A stretch of 7,678 nucleotides of DNA, taken from contig JBNJED010000074.1 in the NCBI GenBank assembly GCA_051745535.1, positions 1 through 7,678 on the forward strand, written 5' to 3'. Below the pieces are notes generated by a model, which ran no database searches, was not told where the DNA came from, and was given only the letters and a program-made list of their open reading frames with translations. Positions 5,669-7,678 of this stretch are shown piece by piece. Source of the stretch: Thiohalospira sp051745535 (lineage in GTDB: Bacteria; Pseudomonadota; Gammaproteobacteria; Thiohalospirales; Thiohalospiraceae). A program made the position numbers and the translations under genes. Position 1 is the first letter of the stretch. Every line of letters starts with the position of its first letter.

Positions 5669-6929
5669 GGGCGACGGAGCCACCGCCGTCGCCAACTGGC
5701 TGCGCTGGCTGGAGGGCCTCCACCCGCGCAGCTGGGACCTGGGGCTGGAGCGGGTGGCGGTGGTCGCCGCCGAACTCGGGGTGACTCGCCTGCCCTCGGT
5801 GGTGGTCAGCGTCGCGGGGACCAACGGCAAGGGCTCCACCGTCGCCCTGCTGGAGGCCTGCTATCGCGCGGGCGGCTATCGCACCGGCGCCTTCAGCTCC
5901 CCCCACATCCACCGCTTCAACGAGCGCGTCCGCTTCGATGGTGTCGAGGTGGGGGACGAGGCCCTGCTGGACGCCTTCGAGCGCGTGGACCGGGCGCGGG
6001 GCGAGGTGACGCTCACCTATTTCGAGTTCACCACCCTGGCGGCCCTGCTCCTCTTCGGGGACGCCGGCCCGGACGTGGTCTTCCTGGAGGTGGGGCTCGG
6101 CGGCCGGCTGGACGCGGTTAACGTCACCGAGCCGGATGTCGCCGTCATCACTACCATCGATCTGGATCACCAGGCCTGGCTGGGCGACGACCGCGAGGCC
6201 ATCGGCGCCGAGAAGGCCGGCATCGCGCGCCCAGGTCGCCCCCTGGTGGTGGGCGATCCGGAGCCGCCGGCGAGCATCGAGGCGACGGCCACCGGCGCCG
6301 AGCTCTGGCAGCGGGGGCTGGACTTCGACGTCGAGGCCGCCCCCGGCGGCTGGCACTGGATCGGTCGGGGCGGCCGGGTGCGGCGCGGGCTGCCGCCGCC
6401 GGCCCTGCGCGGGGAGGGGCAGCTGGACAATGCCGCCACCGCCCTGGCCGTGGTGGAGCTCCTGTCCCAGCGGCTGCCGCTGGGGCAGCAGGCCATCCGC
6501 CGCGGCCTGGAGGAGGTACGGCTGCCGGCGCGCTTCCAGGTCGTCCCCGGCGAGGTCCCGCTCATCCTCGACGTCGCCCACAACGGCCAGGCCACCGGCG
6601 CGCTGGCGCGCAACCTGGGCCGCCATCCCTGCATCGGTCGGACCCACGCCGTGGTGGCCATGCTGGCCGACAAGGATGCCGCCGCGGCCCTGAACCCCCT
6701 GAGCCAGCAGGTGGACGTCTGGTATCCCGCCGCTCTGGGCGGCGAGCGGGGCCGGGACGGGGAGTCCATGGCGGCGGCGGTGGTGGATGCCGGCGGCGCC
6801 GTGGCCGGGGTCTATCCGGATCCCGCGGCGGCGCTGGCCGCGGCCCGCCAGGCGGCGGTGACCGGGGATCGCATCGTCGTCTTCGGCTCCTTCCAGACCG
6901 TGGCCGCAGTGGCGCCTGCGCAGGCCTGA
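5658..6929 (+). CDS. folC: Bifunctional folylpolyglutamate/dihydrofolate synthase FolC
   Basis: A 423-residue Mur-ligase-type ATP-dependent enzyme that adds glutamate to dihydropteroate (giving dihydrofolate) and to reduced folates. The P-loop is VAGTNGKGST (52-61). Next come SSPHIHRFNERV (80-91), YFEFTTLAAL (121-130), EVGLGGRLDAVN (144-155), and TTIDLDHQAWLG (165-176). EKAGI (185-189) contains K186, matching the lysine that is carbamylated in E. coli FolC. The C-terminal domain has LPARFQ (289-294), DVAHN (305-309) and the end motif VFGSFQTV (408-415), where E. coli has GSFHTV. Length equals the family norm. The ATG at 5658 lies inside accD with an 11-base overlap and no good Shine-Dalgarno, so expression probably depends on coupling to accD, a conserved neighbour. 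Bifunctionality is inferred from the gammaproteobacterial context; motifs alone do not separate it from a single-activity enzyme. Confidence 0.95.
   Translation: MPPEGDGATAVANWLRWLEGLHPRSWDLGLERVAVVAAELGVTRLPSVVVSVAGTNGKGSTVALLEACYRAGGYRTGAFSSPHIHRFNERVRFDGVEVGDEALLDAFERVDRARGEVTLTYFEFTTLAALLLFGDAGPDVVFLEVGLGGRLDAVNVTEPDVAVITTIDLDHQAWLGDDREAIGAEKAGIARPGRPLVVGDPEPPASIEATATGAELWQRGLDFDVEAAPGGWHWIGRGGRVRRGLPPPALRGEGQLDNAATALAVVELLSQRLPLGQQAIRRGLEEVRLPARFQVVPGEVPLILDVAHNGQATGALARNLGRHPCIGRTHAVVAMLADKDAAAALNPLSQQVDVWYPAALGGERGRDGESMAAAVVDAGGAVAGVYPDPAAALAAARQAAVTGDRIVVFGSFQTVAAVAPAQA
6914..6925. repeat. 12-base perfect palindrome at the folC 3' end
   Basis: GCCTGCGCAGGC is self-complementary with no spacer and ends just before the folC stop codon (6927-6929). 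It lies 13 bases upstream of a candidate extended -10 element. It lacks a loop and a T run, so it is not a standard terminator, and it may simply reflect the coding sequence in a GC-rich genome. Confidence 0.35.
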
Positions 6930-6938
6930 GCCGGAGCG

Positions 6939-6947
6939 TGCTACAGT
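6939..6947 (+). promoter_or_regulatory. Candidate extended -10 element for dedD
   Basis: TGCTACAGT combines a TGn extension with TACAGT (4 of 6 to TATAAT) in the 55-base gap between folC and dedD. No convincing -35 lies at the expected distance (CGCAGG at 6919-6924). An initiation site would fall near 6954, giving a short leader of about 30 bases. This is a weak prediction, notable mainly because such AT-containing hexamers are rare in this window. Confidence 0.3.
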
Positions 6948-6952
6948 GGGGC

Positions 6953-6967
6953 GGACCCGCCGGGTCC
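6953..6967. repeat. 15-base palindrome in the dedD leader, with an alternative pairing
   Basis: GGACCCG-C-CGGGTCC is a perfect inverted repeat with 7-base arms around one C. A second, mutually exclusive pairing joins GCGGAC (6951-6956) to GTCCGC (6970-6975) across a 13-base loop and ends directly before the dedD Shine-Dalgarno at 6976. It could be a dimer binding site or an RNA structure beside the ribosome binding site. No T run follows, so it is not an intrinsic terminator. Confidence 0.5.
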
Positions 6968-6975
6968 CTGTCCGC

Positions 6976-6980
6976 GGAGG
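6976..6980 (+). promoter_or_regulatory. dedD ribosome binding site
   Basis: GGAGG sits four bases before ATG 6985 and supports that start over the upstream in-frame GTG at 6946, which would add 13 residues rich in Arg and Gly before the membrane segment. Confidence 0.7.
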
Positions 6981-6984
6981 CGTC

Positions 6985-7668
6985 ATGGAAAGCGACCGTC
7001 TGAAACAGCGCCTGGTGGGGGCCGCCGTCCTGGTGGCCCTGGCCGTGATCTTCGTCCCCATGCTCCTTTCCGGCCCCGATCCCCTGGATCAGCTGGTCAT
7101 GGAGGACAACATCCCCGAGCGGCCGGCGGATCGCAGCCGGCGCGAGGTCATCGACCTCGACGAGGAGCCGCCGCCGCGCCCGGAGACTGCGCAGACCCCG
7201 GCCATCGTCGACGAGCACACCGCCGAGGCCGACGAGGCCCTGCCGCCGCCCCGGCTGGGCGCGAAGATCCCGGAGCCGTCAACGGCGAATGACGAGGAGG
7301 TCACCGTACCCCCTGACGCCGCACGGTCGACGTCGGCCGAGGGCAGCGAGGGAGCAGAAGAGCCCGAGGCGGCCGAAGGGGAGGAGCAGGCAGGTGGTTC
7401 TGGGGATGCCTCGGAGGGCATGCGCGCCTGGGCGGTGCAGGTGGGGAGCTTCCGCGATCGCGGTAATGCCATGAACATGCGTGATCGCCTGCGGGATCAG
7501 GACTTCCCCGCCTACGTCGAGCGCTACAGTAGTGGCGATGGGCCGGTCTACCGCGTGCGCGTGGGGCCGGAGCCGGACCGCGACGCCGCCGGGGCGCTGC
7601 AGGAGGAACTGCGCCAGGGCGGCGGTGTCCGCGGCATGGTGGTCCGCCACGGCCTGGACGAGGGGTAG
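6985..7668 (+). CDS. dedD: SPOR-domain cell division protein, DedD-like
   Basis: A 227-residue single-pass inner-membrane protein. A short cytoplasmic N-terminus (MESDRLKQRL) precedes one transmembrane helix at about 10-29. A long, acidic, Pro- and Glu-rich periplasmic linker (about 30-146) follows, then a C-terminal SPOR domain (about 147-222) with AWAVQVGSF (148-156) and VYRVRVGPEPDRD (188-200). SPOR domains bind denuded, amidase-processed glycan at the division septum; DedD in E. coli supports septal peptidoglycan synthesis. The N-terminal sequence before and within the helix (KQRLVGAAVLVALAVIFVPM) is the usual DedD form, and the folC-dedD-cvpA order supports the name. The linker, especially 101-146, uses more A/T-containing codons and less ordered composition than the neighbours, as expected for a weakly constrained spacer. 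A 55-base gap separates it from folC, so it may have its own promoter as well as read-through. Confidence 0.9.
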   Translation: MESDRLKQRLVGAAVLVALAVIFVPMLLSGPDPLDQLVMEDNIPERPADRSRREVIDLDEEPPPRPETAQTPAIVDEHTAEADEALPPPRLGAKIPEPSTANDEEVTVPPDAARSTSAEGSEGAEEPEAAEGEEQAGGSGDASEGMRAWAVQVGSFRDRGNAMNMRDRLRDQDFPAYVERYSSGDGPVYRVRVGPEPDRDAAGALQEELRQGGGVRGMVVRHGLDEG

Positions 7669-7669
7669 C

Positions 7670-7676
7670 GGGGGAG
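7670..7676 (+). promoter_or_regulatory. Possible RBS of the next gene (cvpA expected)
   Basis: GGGGGAG begins one base after the dedD stop and is followed by only two bases before the window ends. In related genomes cvpA follows dedD closely, so this is plausibly its Shine-Dalgarno. The start codon itself is not visible. Confidence 0.3.
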
Positions 7677-7678
7677 CC

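Noticed and set aside
6946..6984. GTG at 6946 as the dedD start
   Set aside because: ATG 6985 has GGAGG four bases upstream and starts the typical DedD N-terminus; the extra residues look like translated leader.
5586..7061. Long open frame on the minus strand (491 codons) opposite folC
   Set aside because: Lies antisense to a complete folC with all catalytic motifs; its translation is biased in composition and shows no recognisable domain.

Overview
The window is a densely packed, very GC-rich stretch of chromosome with every supported gene on the + strand. It fits the classic proteobacterial cluster fimV - truA - trpF - trpB - trpA - accD - folC - dedD, with cvpA and purF expected just past the right edge. 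FimV, DedD and the gene order point to a gammaproteobacterium. The extreme GC content and the very acidic FimV tail and DedD linker would suit a high-GC, possibly halophilic member of the Ectothiorhodospiraceae/Chromatiales. That taxonomic placement is inference from composition and synteny, not a sequence match.

Layout: positions 1-579 hold the C-terminal end of fimV (its start lies off the window). A small polytopic membrane protein at 586-1254 follows, which I read as a possible CbiQ/EcfT-like ECF-transporter T component without visible partners. A 65-base gap (1255-1319) contains a 15-base palindrome against the truA ribosome binding site. From truA (1320-2102) the genes are almost seamless: a 12-nt gap to trpF (2115-2741), a 17-nt overlap into trpB (2725-3948, GTG start), a 4-nt ATGA overlap into trpA (3945-4802), a 4-nt ATGA overlap into accD (4799-5668), and an 11-nt overlap into folC (5658-6929). 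A 55-base gap (6930-6984) with a candidate -10 element, a second 15-base palindrome and a good Shine-Dalgarno precedes dedD (6985-7668). The last ten bases hold a GGGGGAG that is probably the next gene's ribosome binding site.

Functionally this is a mixed housekeeping operon: tRNA pseudouridylation (TruA), three late steps of tryptophan synthesis (TrpF, TrpB, TrpA), the carboxyltransferase beta subunit of acetyl-CoA carboxylase (AccD), folate polyglutamylation (FolC), and envelope proteins at both ends (FimV; the SPOR-domain division protein DedD). The overlaps imply translational coupling across truA-folC. I see no intrinsic terminator, tRNA, rRNA, CRISPR array, insertion sequence or phage gene.

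I looked for an undescribed system and did not find a convincing one. The points most worth checking are the orphan EcfT-like protein and the two palindromes placed directly ahead of the truA and dedD ribosome binding sites.
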